Assembly: GCF_963678635.1 (NCBI RefSeq)
Contig: NC_087064.1
Location: forward strand, 35,349,716 to 35,413,715
Source: Symsagittifera roscoffensis
Taxonomy: Eukaryota; Xenacoelomorpha; Acoela; Convolutidae
Length of the DNA: 64,000 nucleotides
Direction: 5' to 3'
Of the stretch, positions 23,756-36,340 are shown in pieces. Numbering within the stretch: position 1 is the first letter of the stretch; every line of letters starts with the position of its first letter. A program made the translations under genes and the position numbers. Under the pieces are notes generated by a model that saw only the letters and a list, made by a program, of their open reading frames with translations, was not told the DNA's origin and did no database searches.

Positions 23756-25748
23756 AGATTAAAAACTTTATTTGATTACTGGAAGAGAGCAAATTGGTGG
23801 TGTGGCACGATATGGTGAACAAAACCATCAACAGCCACAGAAAAAAAAAACAACTTTCTCCCAGCATGTGTTGAGGAGGTGACAGCCTATTTGAAGTCCG
23901 AGAAGAAGCAGATACTGGCAATTATCCATTGCAGACGCAAAGGAGGGCCCGAACTGTTTAGTCAGCTACTCGTAAATGGAGTGCTCATCATTCCTGCCAA
24001 AAAACGCTGCAATCCAAGAGCAAACAAAACGATCCGGATCAGATTACTGTCTATTTGAAACTGTACCAGAGTGGAGACCTGCGCTGAGGTCTCTGTGATT
24101 CATATTGGCACCGAATAAAAAGACTGGCAGGGCAACCAACAGAGACCATCGCAGCCACGAAGGATTGCGAAAGCAATACCCGAGCAAAAACTGAAGGCCG
24201 AGGAAGAGTCTGCGCTTTCAACTCGGGTTGAGTTGAGTGTGAATTGTTTTGATTTGTGCCTTGGGAGTTTTTTACCACAGTATTTTTGCCTGCTGTGTGA
24301 CCCAGACAAGTTTTATTTTAAAAAAACAACTTGAAAAACTGAGTTAGACTATTTATTTGTTATTTAAAAATCGAATATCTGTACATACATTGAAGCTTCA
24401 GAGAAATTGTTTGAAAAAAAACCTCATAGCAGGACAGTTGCATTTTAGTGTCCCCGACACAATCTTTTCGGACCAAGTTTTGCATAAACTTCATCTGAAA
24501 CTACAAAGGACTGTGACATCTAGGGTTAAAGAGGACAGGAAAAAGCACGAGGAGATGGTAGTGAAATTCCCATCGCTGTTGCAGAAAAAAACCGACGAAG
24601 AGTTGTGGGCATCCAATTTCCGTATCGTAAGGCGTCAAGTTTTGGCAAACATAAAAAAGCAGAAGAAAACCATAGAAAAAGTTGGAAAAACTGTCCGAAA
24701 GACAAGATAAGCCGTTTGGGGGGAGAAATGGGCAACCAAGTATTGATCTTGACAACCTTGAACTGCTTGGATGCGTACAAGAAAAGCTGTAAATGAGTCC
24801 GAATCATCTAAATAGAGACAAAGATAACCAAATGAAGTTTAGGCTTGATATCAAAAGTTTTCTCTCACAATTGAAAAACCAAAAAATAACAGGTGAAATT
24901 TTATAAAAATTAGAAGCCGCGGCAAAGGCATATGCAAAATGTAAAGCAAACACCAAGAGACAAAGCCTTTGAAACAAAAAATAACTCGAGAATGATGGGT
25001 TGCTGGCTGTACCCTTTGATACGGAGGTTGGTTGTTGCAAAATGAGGGAAAAAAATGAAGCAAAACAGGAACCTTCGTTGCAACCTGCTCAAAACCTTAA
25101 AAAGCAGCCAATGATAATTTGATACTGAAAATTGAGAAGGATTTTTAAAAATTTTTTTGCCATGAACAGAAGAGACAAGGAAACGATCAAATATTTCTAA
25201 GATGATATCAAAAGGAGGCAACCCCCGTTGGTACGGTTTAGCTAGAGTACACAGGATTGAGACGCCCCTACAACTAGTTCTATCAATTCCGGGCTCGTAT
25301 AGGAATCTCAACAAAACATAGGCAACTTTTTTGACAACATCGATGGAGCCAATGTTGAAATAAACTCTAAAGATGCCAAAGAGACAATGAAAACACTGCT
25401 CTAGATCCGGATAAACTATGATATCTTTTGACGTGAAAAGTCTGTACACTAATGTTCCCCTGAAGCAAGCAAGTGAAATTGCTTTACAGAAAATGTACAG
25501 CTATGAGTCTCCTCCTGAAATTCAAAGAGTGACAAGAAAAAGGCTGTTAAATACGGGGGTCATCAATGTACATTTCAAGTGTAATAATTCTTGATATGTT
25601 CAAGTTAATGGTCTAGGAAAAGGCGCTTTTCTTGCAGGTATATGGCTGAAAGAGTACGATTTTGTTTTAAAACAAGAAAAACCGGCCGGAACGGGGATGC
25701 AGACAGCGGATGATTTGACCGGTTTGTGCCCATGTTGCAGCAGGAAAG
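23756..25748 (+). mobile_element. Penelope-like element, tandem unit 2
   Basis: It repeats unit 1 with few substitutions and small indels, for instance an insertion near 24320-24355 and a 12-bp longer ATGTAAAGCAAAC stretch near 24940. The RT motif A here is SFDVKSLYTNVPLKQASE, the consensus form, and 'NVP' replaces 'NIL' of unit 1. A frameshift near 24655 splits the N-terminal frame (24357-24710 and 24605-24796). Unlike unit 1 it runs on into the rest of the RT at 25749. Confidence 0.7.
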
Positions 25749-26075
25749 TAACATTTAGATGAATGCGAAATAATCCAAAACTGTTACCATCTAAAATGCG
25801 GGAAAAATCCGATGATGCAGGTGCATCGATAACCGAGATATTATGGTTTTGTGAAAACTGCTGTCTCGCTAAGAAATATGAGAAGGATACACCACAGGTA
25901 AAATTGTTCCTCGTGTATGTGGATGACATTGAAGAAACATTAAATGTGAGTCAACTTGTGTGTTCGATGCCGCAAAGTTCTCTCCATCCAAAGCTTCAGT
26001 TCAAGCTAAAGGAAACCAATTCCGAGGGCAGTTTGCTCTTCCTGGAACTAAACATAAATATGTCACAGGGGTAAA
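25749..26075 (+). pseudogene. Penelope-like RT, continuation with YVDD motif
   Basis: The 25763-26074 frame continues from unit 2. It carries WFCENCCLAKKYEKDTPQVK and LFLVYVDDIEETLN, the RT catalytic motif (usual RYVDDIF), then LKETNSEGSLLFLELNI (usual FLDL.I). The residues between motif A and YVDD are disrupted by stops near 25590 and 25760. No GIY-YIG nuclease domain is recognisable downstream, so the element is 3'-decayed or of an endonuclease-deficient type. Confidence 0.65.
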
Positions 26076-26161
26076 GTGCAGTTGGTATCAAAACCAACCA
26101 ATTCTGGGACCATGTTGAATTATGGAAGCTGAGCCCCAGCTCTTTACAAGCGTAGTTCTAC

Positions 26162-26218
26162 CTGTACACAGAGTGTTTAGGAGTACAAGACACTGTACAC
26201 AGAGTGTTTAGGAGTACA
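26162..26218. repeat. Short tandem duplication, 31 bp period
   Basis: CTGTACACAGAGTGTTTAGG with AGTACA occurs at 26162 and again at 26193, exactly repeated. Confidence 0.9.
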
Positions 26219-26219
26219 T

Positions 26220-27020
26220 CTAACTGGGGGCCATTTAATAAGACTATGGAAACTGAGTGAGCGCAAATGATGACAAATCAGTACCCTGAATATTTGGCTG
26301 CAGACCTATGCTGATGGTGCCATATAGAGGTAATCAAAGACAGCATTTTGCGAACAGGTTACGAAGTTCAACCAGCGTTCAACTAGTTTTGAATACACAA
26401 GAAAACTACATTCATGTTTACCACCGCTGATATCAGCTTTTCTATTGACCTCAGGTCAAGAATGGTTTATAAACCGTCATCTAGGTTCGACAACTAGAAT
26501 TGAGTAACCTAAGAAAGCAGACCCACTGTTAGTCATCCGCTTTATTCAATGCAGTCTTGAGATGAATAACGCAGATAATAACCAGGAAATGATAGATAAT
26601 TCGAATAACCAAACTGAACTCTTTACACTATACACAATACGTACCAGAAAAAAGAAATAGGGCTTGAGCGCGCGCGATGACTTTAGAAGAAAGGAGTAGA
26701 CACTGAAGGTCTATTCGCAGTATTATTTTGGTTTTGTATTCAAAAATTTAGACAGGTTAATTAAACTTCCAAGCAAAAAAGCCTTTTCAATTGAATTTAA
26801 TTGTTAAAGGTATTTCAAACTAAATATTAAATTTAGAGATCATTTGCGATTGGCTAATGTCTTAGAATGATTTGTTAGATCAAAATTTAATGTGATATAG
26901 TGTATAGAAATTTTGCAAATTGATGTTTCAAGGTCATTTACATTAGTTCATTGTGAGAACCCTGACGATGCACATAGTTGCAAAAAAGTTTGAAAAAATG
27001 AATGAAACGATTATGAATTC
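26220..27020. other. No gene recognised
   Basis: Probable Penelope 3' tail and flank. A degenerate CTGACGATGCACATAGTTGC motif lies at 26962-26981, related to the foldback ends. Confidence 0.35.
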
Positions 27021-27023
27021 CAT

Positions 27024-27310
27024 TTGTCGTTGCGCTTATTTTCAGCTATAATACTTATACCCGCTGAAATAGTCACTGCTTTTTTCAACATTGTTTTTGA
27101 GGAGATCAAAGAAGTATCTGACAAGTTTGATCTCGATGAAAACATCACACAAAAAGTTGATGAGATAGCTTCATACTTCCAAAGCACCTACATCAAAGCT
27201 GAAAACATCGGATGGAAATCTCGTGATAATTTTTTCCAGTAAAACGCAGCTGCTGAACTAATCAGGACAACAATCGCCGTAAGCCGCTGGTTTCTTGGCG
27301 TTATTTACTC
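27024..27310 (+). pseudogene. MULE-type transposase fragment (candidate)
   Basis: The frame ends KVDEIASYFQSTYIKAEN and after a stop at 27240 continues AAAELIRTTIAVSRW. In FLYWCH-associated MULE-like transposases the matching segment is a Y-F-x-x-T-Y-I stretch followed by R-T-N-N-A-V-E-G-W. The resemblance is short and drifted, so this is only a likely remnant. Confidence 0.35.
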
Positions 27311-27319
27311 TCCTTAAAT

Positions 27320-28500
27320 TAACCAGCTAACCAGTCCCACTCTTCTGGTGAAGTCAATTTGGAGGCTGCGAATCAAATGTTCAAAATTTTGAAAGTACTG
27401 GGAGAACAGTAATCCAGCCGCAAGAAATACAAAGAATTGAAAAAAGTTGGAAAAAAAATTTGCATTAAATTTATCAAAGATTTTATTGTAATGTATTTGG
27501 TTTCTCTTACTCAAAGAAATTACTCCTAGTTACTGTTTTTAATCAAATTTTAATAATTTTTTAAAAAATTGTTTAATTTAGAAAAAAACATACCTTGTTT
27601 GAGTTTCCCTTGGCCGTAAAGGGCAGCTATTTTGGAATTGATAGAAACAAATATCAAAAAAAATTAATTCTCGTTCGATTCGGCCTTGTCCTGGTACTGG
27701 AAAATTTACCTCTCGTGTTGCGATCAACTAGTCAATCTATTTGTAATTTTCAAATTTCCTTCTAAATTTGACTTCTCGGTGAGTTGTTCTTTCAAACTTT
27801 ATATAATGAAACACATGCATTATCCATTAGGCTATATCGACTTGATGAGGTATAACTTTTGCTCATCTAAAAGTTAGCCGCAACGTAATCATTTTCCAAC
27901 TTTGGATTAATTTCTACTCCTTCCTGCTTTGAATACAGTTCCAACTTGAACAAGCAAATATAACGCTGCTTTGAGATTTTACTCACATGCAGCAATTATT
28001 ATTTAGCGCAATTAATAATTCTTTGATTTGTGAGGAAATTTTCTGTATCGGACTTGCCAAGAGGATGGGGTAAGTGTCATTTGCTTAACTTATAGGCTAG
28101 ATGTTATATGGTAGATTGGTATGGGGTGGTTTGAAAGAAAGGATAAGTTTCTAAATTAGATTAGCTTAGAGTAGATTGTAATAGAGTAGAATGTCATGGA
28201 ACCGTTTAGTGTAAGTCCCTAGATTTAGAATTATATGGACACTTCAGTGTAATAATTACGCCATTTACTCACCCGTCCTTTGTTCTTAGTTGATTGTACA
28301 TGATAAAAGATTAGAATAATCAAATTTTTTTAAAAATTTTTAAGGTATCCCAAAGCAAACGAGAAACCGTAGCATCGTCAAATATCGCGGATTTTAGTCA
28401 GAGTTGGGACAGTCAGTGATTTCTTGTCAAAAGGCTATCGCGATTCTCGATACTTAAGAACTTATATGGGATATGCAGTTTTTTTGTTCTTTTCACTTAT
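27320..28500. other. No gene recognised
   Basis: AT-rich, with only short chance frames. A loose run of TTAGATTAG(C)TTAGAGTAGATTG-like text lies at 28158-28200. Confidence 0.35.
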
Positions 28501-28520
28501 TCCCGAATAAATTACCTTTA

Positions 28521-29170
28521 TCACATTTTCCAGTTGCAACCCTTGGTTTTTTCTAGATAAGGAAGTGATATAGATAAAAAGGTTCTTGTGACTAAAATCA
28601 AACTCGATATGCAGGCGGCTTTTGCAATCCAATCTTTGTTGCCTGATTTTAACAAGCTGCCTGCCCTGGGTTCCTCAGTATATAAACCAAGGTTCTTATG
28701 AAGCTTGCTCAAAAAAATCCATGTTGGGGCCGGCCGCTCGCTGAATCTCAAAAACTGGCGTTTGAAAGAGATATCCATCATCTACTAACTCTTTATACTT
28801 ATCAGTTGTTCGCTCTTCTGTTTCAGCGGCAGCCGTACGAGGGTTACAAATGAACCCCGCACTAATAACAACGGCCACTAGGGAGTCTACTACCGTTACA
28901 GCCCGCAAGAGTGGCGTAACAACATCCCATGGAACGAGCATCGAACCATCTGGTCGTTTTTAGTTGGTCATGTTGAACTGTCGTGGCTCTAAAACAGACG
29001 TAATGTTAAAAGAAAACAAACTCTGCTTTATGAGGATACTCAAAATTCAATGCCCAGACAGAGAGTTGCCCTCCACTTCTGGCAAGAAAAACGTTTTCAA
29101 CCATACTCGGTAACATCTTTCTCGCCTATGCATTATTCTTCTGACGTCCATTGGCTCGAGTCTTAAAATC
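28521..29170 (-). pseudogene. LINE fragment: endonuclease-like domain and C-terminus
   Basis: Minus frames read KRPDGSMLVPWD, AVTVVDSLVAVVISAGF, TAAAETEERTTDKYKEL, YLFQTPVFEIQRAAGP and, after a frameshift near 28700, TEEPRAGSLLK. The pattern R-P-D-G ... V-T-V-V-D ... A-E-x-x-K-x-x-K-Y is the PD-(D/E)XK-like endonuclease end of the same LINE family found at 7.1 and 11.6-14.3 kb. The right part (to ~29170) is weaker. Inactive. Confidence 0.62.
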
Positions 29171-29456
29171 AAATCTGCAACTTTGATGTCAAAAATTGGC
29201 TCTGTGGAAAATTTGTTGGATTTCATTTTCCGGACTCATTTCATTTTTTCTCACGTTCCAACTGCCGGTTAAGCGCACGAAAAAAGTATTCGCTTGAGGC
29301 AATTTTTGCTACTACTGCTGAGGACTAGAAAGAGAAGAAACACCCAAGCTACCTTTGGCTGCCGGAGAACTGCTATGAGAAACCGGTTCTTATCTATTTT
29401 TAAGTGCTCCGAAAAAAAACCTTGTTTGTTTCTACGCTAAAGTTTTTGCTAATAGT

Positions 29457-29815
29457 TTATTCAAAGACCCTTGTTATGACCTCTATCTGTGATAAGCAAT
29501 GACCTCTATTTGGTGAAGAGCAAGGAACTCTGTTTTTGTCTAGCACCAAGGTCTTTTTTGCCCGCTCTTTTGTGATGATGTTTTCTCTTAGCTGCTGGTA
29601 GATTCCTTGCTTAACTAAGATACGAGTGGTTGTTTCTGCCTCTTTTTTCTCAGGTTTGACCACCACCAGCGCTGGTTCCAATGGCGCCTGTGGTTCGCTC
29701 TGCTCATCGAATACTTCGTTCGTTCTCTTACGATCTTTGCACGGCTTGATTCGGGTTTTGCCATTCTTGATTTTCGCCGATTTTTGCTCGCTCTATAGCC
29801 AAAATTTTTTATTTC
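29457..29815 (-). CDS. Unrecognised exon-like ORF
   Basis: A minus frame opens after a possible splice acceptor (TATAG ending near 29800) and runs KNGKTRIKPCKDRKRTNEV, then EPALVVVKPEKKEAETTTR, then ILVKQGIYQQLRENIITKER before a stop at 29457. It is strongly charged. Its 3' part overlaps the AGCAATGACC minisatellite, which suggests the end is not original coding. It could be a host exon or a LINE 5' piece. I do not recognise it. Confidence 0.25.
29467..29545. repeat. Minisatellite remnant, AGCAATGACC family
   Basis: Units such as AAGCAATGACCTCTATTTGG match the ~27 bp unit at 6438-6540. Confidence 0.5.
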
Positions 29816-30439
29816 AAGTTAAAATTTATGAATTGATTGTATTGTTTTTTCCGCACGCCATGCATCTCACGCCATTAATTTATTTCAATTTCTCTCTGGA
29901 CTGTCAAAAACGGATCAAAATTAAATCCAATTTGCCTAGCCTTTATTTTCTTTTCCAGTTTCAAATTTTCATTTTATTTAGCTCACCTATATGTAAGTAG
30001 GTTACCAAAAACTTTTTATGTCGTCGGCGTTTTGCCACGGCATTTCAGGAATGGGACATTTTATTGCAAAAATCTTGAAACTTTTAAGTAAACCACTTCA
30101 TGGGTTAGGAATCATTTTCGTTCAAAATTTTTCAATTAAAGATATCGTCGAATGTTGCAGAAGAAATTTTGAATTGGACTTTCTTGTTGCTTTGCATTTT
30201 GTTACAAGTTAAATAGTCAAGCGTTTGTTCACATAAGTTTTTCCATAACTTTCTGCATCTTTTAGATCATTCTTACAAAAACTTTTTTGTAACAATTGAA
30301 ATTTTGATTAGACTGAGATGCATATGTTTTTTCAAAAACTTATTCAAATGAATAATTATAATCTCCGTTGTTCATGAAAAAACAATTCGAGAATTTTTCT
30401 CAAAATACTAAAACCAATCAAACTCCTCAAACAATTTCT

Positions 30440-31060
30440 TTTCTTTTCTTCGGCCTTCTTTTTCTTTTCTTTTGTTTGGCCTGATTGGTTCCAGTCTATG
30501 TTATAACGGCTTAGTAGCTTCATTTTTTTTTTGTCGTTGAAGATCAAAAAACGCAATGTTTTGAAGGCAAGGGATCTTATAATTTTTGTAAGTCTTAAAC
30601 GTTTTATAATTCTGTTTTTTTTTCTCTTTGCTTTTCTTTTTGGTTTGAAGGGTATCGGCCTCCTAAATTTCGCTTAGAGATCTCATATTCTTTCATTCAA
30701 CAAAAATGAAGTTTCTTGTGTGTGTGGGTTTTGATGTTGAGTGGGACTTAATCACTTTTTATTAGTATTGAGTATTGTTGATTTTTTTTCGGCTTAATTA
30801 GCTTCTGCTATGGTTTTATCGGTACTGTAATGGCTTATTATTTTTATACACATTCTTTTGTGTTGACATGTATTTGTTTTAAACTAGCCTGATTCAGTTT
30901 ACTAGATGTAATTTTTTCAAAAAATTCAATTTTTTTCTTGTTTTGTATCGCAAATGTTGCGAAGCTCAGCTTAACCTAATTATTTTAGTTGGTATCAGTG
31001 CTATTGTATTTAGTGTGATATTTATAACTATAGTTGTTTGTAAACTGAAATGATTTTATT
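30440..31060. repeat. Reverse-oriented purine-rich repeat copies
   Basis: Read on minus, this contains AAGCTACTAAGCCGTTATAA, AACCAATCAGGCCAAAC and AAGGCCGAAGAAAAG, then CCGATAAAACCATAGCAGAAG. The phrases resemble the 560-735 and 2110-2700 family in opposite orientation. Divergence is high. Confidence 0.35.
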
Positions 31061-31267
31061 ATATCAGGATTTTTTCTAGTACTGTTTTTCATCTTATTTT
31101 TGTTATGATCTTTTCATAGCTTTACTTTTATGATGATTATTTTAATTCACATAATTAGAGTTATAACAGCAGCAAGGATAAGAATTGAAAAAAACAGCTA
31201 CTCTAGAAGCAAACTTTGTTTAAAAATTAAAAAAACAGCCTGTCTAAAAGTACTTCAAAAAGGATGC

Positions 31268-31790
31268 TACTCGGGTCGACTTGTTCGACTTACGTTTTGA
31301 CATTGAAAGTCGAGCAAGTGAAGTTTTGTGACTGAAGTTCTGCGGTCGAGAAGCAATTTTAAGTCGAACACAAAGTCCAAACATACCCAATTTTTGTCCA
31401 AAAAGTCAATACATAGGTTGAGAGTGTAGAAACATAGGTCGAGAAAGTCGAAACATAGGTTGAGAAGTCTAAGCATACCCAATTTTGGTCGAGAAAGTTG
31501 AAATATTGGTCGAGCACTGGCAAAACATACCCCACTTTTGTCGGGAAACTCGAAACATAGGTCGAGAAATTCTAAGCATACCCAATTTTTGTCAAAAAGT
31601 CGCAACATAGGTCGAAGACAGTCGAAGCATAGGTTGAGCACGGTCGAAACATGAGTCGGGCACAGTCAAAACATGCCCGATTTTGGTCGCGAAACTCGAA
31701 TTATAGGTCGAGCACAATCAAAACATAGGTCGATCCCAGTCGAAACAGGTCGAGCCAAGTCGAAACAAAAGTCGAGCACAGCATCGTATG
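31268..31790. repeat. Minisatellite array, left of Polinton A
   Basis: Many imperfect units of the form GTCGAGCACAGTCGAAACAT follow each other, with CATACCCAATTTTGGTCGAG variants. The same array resumes at 44574 beyond the Polinton, so the element was inserted into it. Confidence 0.85.
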
Positions 31791-31825
31791 GAATTTTACT
31801 ACAGTTTACACGTTTAAATTCTAAG

Positions 31826-31831
31826 CATATC
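31826..31831. other. Target-site duplication CATATC, left
   Basis: CATATC directly precedes the AGTAGTATATG end of Polinton A and is repeated exactly at 44557-44562 after its ACTACT end. A 6-bp duplication is the known hallmark of Polinton integration. Confidence 0.92.
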
Positions 31832-32075
31832 AGTAGTATATGTTGGTGGAGAAGAGAGGGGGGCTGTTGGGTGTGTTGGGACACTATGTTTTAAGAACAT
31901 GTTTTAAAAATAGAGTATTCGGTCAGCCACCTATGTTTTAAGACAAGGAATAGATTTCCTATGTATTAGGATAGGGAATGGTAAATTTTCAATGGTAAGA
32001 GAATGAAAAAAAAAAATGGTATTTTTGGGGACTTTGTGTGGAAATGTCTAATTTTTTGGCAAAAATCTCGGCGCG
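31832..32075 (+). repeat. Polinton A left terminal inverted repeat
   Basis: It matches the reverse complement of 44305-44556: AGTAGTATATGTTGGTGGAG, a G-rich run, TAGGATAGGGAATGGTAA, CAATGGTAAGAGAATG and TTTGTGTGGAA. Internal ~45 bp near-repeats carry the phrase CTATGTATTAGGATAGGGAA. Confidence 0.85.
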
Positions 32076-32432
32076 CGTTATTTAATTGGTGAGTATTACG
32101 TGTAGGTTGTGGAATGAAGTATTATGCTTTATGGTGCATGGTAAATCATTGGTGAGAATTTCAAAATCTTGATTTTTTTATCAAAAGAATTAATATTTTT
32201 TTAAGAAAAACTTCAAAACACGATAATGTGTGATGTATTTTGAGCTATTAACTATTTTATTTGATATTTTTCACTTTTCGTACTCTATCTATCTGAAACT
32301 ATGTTTAAATGTACTAAAGTTTTGAAAAAAAAATTAAGTTTTTTGGTGTAAAAAAAATAAAAATAACAAAGAAAGTTTACAAAACACTGCATCGTATGGA
32401 ATTTTACTACAGTTTACACGTTCAAATCCAAG

Positions 32433-35400
32433 TTCAATGATTTAGTATGTATTCCATCAATCATTACTTCCCATTTCGGGTAAAATTAACTAAGTCTTTT
32501 TTTTAGTTTGTTCATATGTTCCGACAAAATGGTTGGAGGTTTTGAATCCGCGATTCGCTGTCTTCAAGCTTACAGCTTCATCAGAAACTTCTCTGTATTT
32601 AGACATTGACCCATCCCCACGATCGTTTAGCATTCTTTTGTTGAATTCTTGGCTGCTAAATTTGAGTTTGTCTCTCTTACTGTCATAGCAGCAATACTCT
32701 TGCTGCACAGGCACAACGTTTCGGTACAGCGAATTTCTTCTTTGAATAATCCTGGTTCTCGTTTATCATGCCTTTTATGAACAGCGCAAAAATATTCTTT
32801 GGATCGGCTATAAAGTCGTCTCTACAGTCATTTCAACGAAATTGTGTCCACTGAGATTTCTCCTTAGATAATATACAATCTGCAAGTTCTCTTCGGCTTA
32901 TGCTAGATAGAATGAGTCCGTATCCATCTTCAGTTCTTCAAAGCTATTCTCATTGCAATACTTGTGGAAGAAAATGAAGTATAACTCCAACACTTTAAGT
33001 TTGACACATTGAAGAATGAGAAAGCCTACAATAGTTGGTTCTCAATGTTCAATTGTTGACTTCAATGGTTCTACTCTATATAAATCTTTTTTCATAACAT
33101 TCAAGAGGTTGAAAAATTTCTCATTTTTTGCTTTGTGTGTCTTCTCATCGCCGAGATATTTGTTTATCGTGTGTCTAGATCTGTCCATACTTTGATAACA
33201 GCACGAACTGTTACCGAGAAGTTTCTTGGTCTGAGCAACAACTACATAATGTGGATTCTCGTCTCACTCTCATCGAGCATCAACAACAGATTGAACAAAG
33301 TTGTAGAAAAATTTCTTAAGTGTGTACTCAACCAACCGATAAGTTTTGTATATTGAAGCCCAAGGCATAGATAGAAGTTAAGACGGGGAGTGATGATTGT
33401 ACCATTTTCTAATTTAACACTGGAAATCAACTTTCGTTGTGGATTTTCAAGATATCAATTTCTTCGGCATAGTTTTCAATGTTTTCTCCAATGTCGTTTC
33501 GGAGAGGTCAATGTTTTTATATCTTTAAGGGAAGTCAAAAAATGCGGACTTCAACTCGTCGGAAACTATCAAATTACATTGAATATAGCCAAAATGAGAT
33601 CCGTTCGGAAATTTTTCAAGTAAAGTATCAGTAGACAGAGGTTTTTTGTAGGGAAAATTTGTCTTGACGTGAGTCTTGACTATAGAATCTGTTTTAAAAT
33701 GCTCCCACCACTCAAACATTCAAATTTCCTGAATATACCTTTTTTCAATACTCTCGTATCAACTCATCCATTTCTCGCTTCTTGTCCCCTTTCAATATCT
33801 TGTTCTGACAACAATGGACGGGAGCAGAAATGATAGTAGCAACCCATCGCTTTAAATACTGTTTTACAGTGATCACAGTAGCCATCAACATGGAAACAGC
33901 CTGTTTTCTTCGGCTGTAAGGTTGTGTAAAAAATTTAAGTTTTACACTCTGGTCTCAATTCTTGATAGAAGGACATAACCATGTTTTCGAAATTTCTTGT
34001 TCTGTTTTTTCTAGCTTTTAACCGATCAGATCAGTTTCGGAGTCAGACTCGCATCATGTGGTAAGTTTGGTCGGCATCTTTTGACACATTGGGAATGAAT
34101 ATAATTGGCTAGCGTCAATTCCAACTATTGTCTTGCAAACATTTGACGAGTTAGGAAAATAAGTTTGATCGACAACAGTTTTTCGCGTAAAAATTATTGA
34201 TGGACCACCAGTCGAGTCTTCTTTACTTTTCAAAGAACGGATACAATTTGTGATTTGTCGATTTGTGTATGCAGATATTTTCAAATAGTGGAAGAGTGTC
34301 TTCAAGTTTTAGCATGTCATCTCGCTTATCATGGTAAAACTCTATAAATTTTTGTATATCTTCAAGAATAGGAACAACATCTTTGTTGTAATACGAATGT
34401 AAGAAGTCTTTGAATGCAATCATGCTGCGTTATTCCAAGATGCTTTTCAAATATGAAAAATTCTCGAAACCTGTTGGTGGAACTGATTGAACACGTAACT
34501 TTTTCAGCTTGGCTGGACTGCCAAACGATTCGTAGGGAAAAAATCCTTTGGTTTCACTTGCTTTATGGGCTTTCACAAATGAATCCAATCCTGTTGCTCC
34601 TTCAAGAAACTTCAATGTGTCTAGAAACTGTACATTCCCCAATTTGAAAGATGTGAAATTATTTTTTTAATGACTGTTAGTTCGATTTTTTTAATCACAT
34701 ATATGTACGGGATCAAATAAGATTTGATAAGGTTCAGATCGTATCTCCTTGTATTAAAACTAAAAACTGGCAAAGTTTTTACATAGCGCTCTAAATGCTT
34801 TTCCAAATCAATCAGAAGATTTTTTTTAAACCTCAGGGTTTGGGTAGACATGTCATCATCCTCTCCATCCTCGACAAATTCATCTTCATACTCGAAAACT
34901 TCTAGTCTTTCAGTTGAAGTTCTAGCGTTGAGTTTATCAAAGAATTTAGACTTTTCTTAACTTTTCCTGGATTGTAATCAAATCCGCTTTCGTACTCAGT
35001 AAATGCAACTTTTCGAGCAAAGTATTGTTTTTTTTTGTGCTTAGTAAAACCGATATTCTCCCATTTCGACATCATGAAGAAAATATCCAGGAGCTTTATT
35101 AAGTTTTTTTTGGCTGAATTGATCTTGTTGAAGACTTCTTCAAGCTTCTCGTTGATGATTTTGCTATTTAATTTTGACATTTGAAAGCTAAAAATATCTC
35201 CCGTTTTCAATCTCCGTATCCACCAGAGGGTTAACACGCACTCAACTCCTCATTGAGTTGCTCTCCACCGTCCCCTTCCTCCTCCACGATCTTGTTCAAC
35301 TCCGCTACAGTTTTGCTCCATATTCTTTTCTCCGTTGTTGTTGGAGAAAGTAGTAACTTAGAAACTCCTTCTCGCTAGACGAGCAAACCTTTGATTGCTT

Positions 35401-35592
35401 GGAAGTTGAAGGAGCACGTTTCCTGGCTAGGTGATAATTCATTTCTTTTTCATTGTAAGTAAAATAGTTATAATCCGGACAAAAAATAACTCCTTTAGTA
35501 CATCTGTTCCGATGTCGAGCTGCATGCGCCCTAACATACATATTTGCACAGACCCCACACTGCACTCTATCGTTTCTATTCAGCGACGGCAT
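32433..35592 (-). pseudogene. POLB: Polinton A protein-primed DNA polymerase B remnant
   Basis: It starts with ATG at 35592 (MPSLNRNDRVQCG), which lines up with the start used in copy B at 51584. N-terminal Cys/His finger remnants follow (the second and third have lost Cys residues, e.g. CSSSEKEF), then the linker (KIINEKLEEVFNKI) and exonuclease/polymerase scraps at 34851-34054 (FSFNTRRYDLNLIKSYLIPY, GIDASQLYSFPMC, a broken motif A). The 3' end has GTYEQTKK near 32500. The gene spans ~3.2 kb against ~4.35 kb in copy B, so about 1.2 kb has been lost in deletions. Family B, protein-primed polymerases copy the element from its ends. Inactive. Confidence 0.82.
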
Positions 35593-35984
35593 CTGAAAAA
35601 TGGTACAGTTATTAAGTTTCAAAATAAAAATTTTAGTACTTGATACTTATTAAAGTGGGAGATTTGAAATAACTCAAAAAACGTTTAAGTGATTTATACT
35701 TACTTTCATTTTTTTGAGGAAAAATAGAATTTTTTCAAGAATTTTTTTCTACAAAATATGTAGAACAATTAGTTTGTGTGTTAAAGAAATTCAAAATTAC
35801 CTTAATTTATTTGCTGTCGCTTGAAAAAAAAAACTCGATTTCAATCAATCAGAATTGACCAAAATTAAATCTGATTTAATTTTTTGGTTTCTTTCTTTAT
35901 TTGAAAACCATTCACTAAAAAAATTTGGGGAAAGTTTTTCAATCAAATAGTTTATTTTTGATCTACATTTTGCATATTAAAGCT

Positions 35985-36340
35985 TTGAAATTACCGCTGA
36001 ATTACATTTGTCAAGGAAAGAAAATTTATCTTTGCTAGAAAACTTGAAGTCAAAAAAGTCTACAACAATATGTCAAAGACTCTTTTTATTCGTTACCCGA
36101 TACCCAAATTTGTAAAAAAAAAAAAATTTCTTCAGCAAAGTTCTTGATTTCTTCATTTATTTAAAGATTTTTGAAGTTCAAAATCCTGAATGGTTTGGAA
36201 AACAGTTTCCAGAGATTTGCTTTCATAAGTTCACCAATTTTGAGCTACCTTCTGAAATCTACATCAAAATCAAAGACCTTGACTATCTAACCAAAAATTA
36301 GTAACTTCTTATTGATTCCATACAAAAATTTATTTAAATT
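35985..36340 (+). pseudogene. Polinton A remnant of the 195-residue unknown protein
   Basis: The text TTACCGCTGAATTACATTTG onward matches the second half of the copy B gene at 52092-52679 (LTAELHLTRKE, KDFQSSKS, FPEICF, IYIKIKELEYL), with stops. The first half is not recognisable. Function unknown. Confidence 0.6.

Noticed and set aside
29626-30000. 124-codon plus-strand ORF
   Set aside because: Hydrophobic chance frame with no motif; partly opposite the minus-strand charged ORF.
31268-31790. CRISPR-like array
   Set aside because: Units are contiguous and drifted, with no unique spacers, and the window is eukaryotic.
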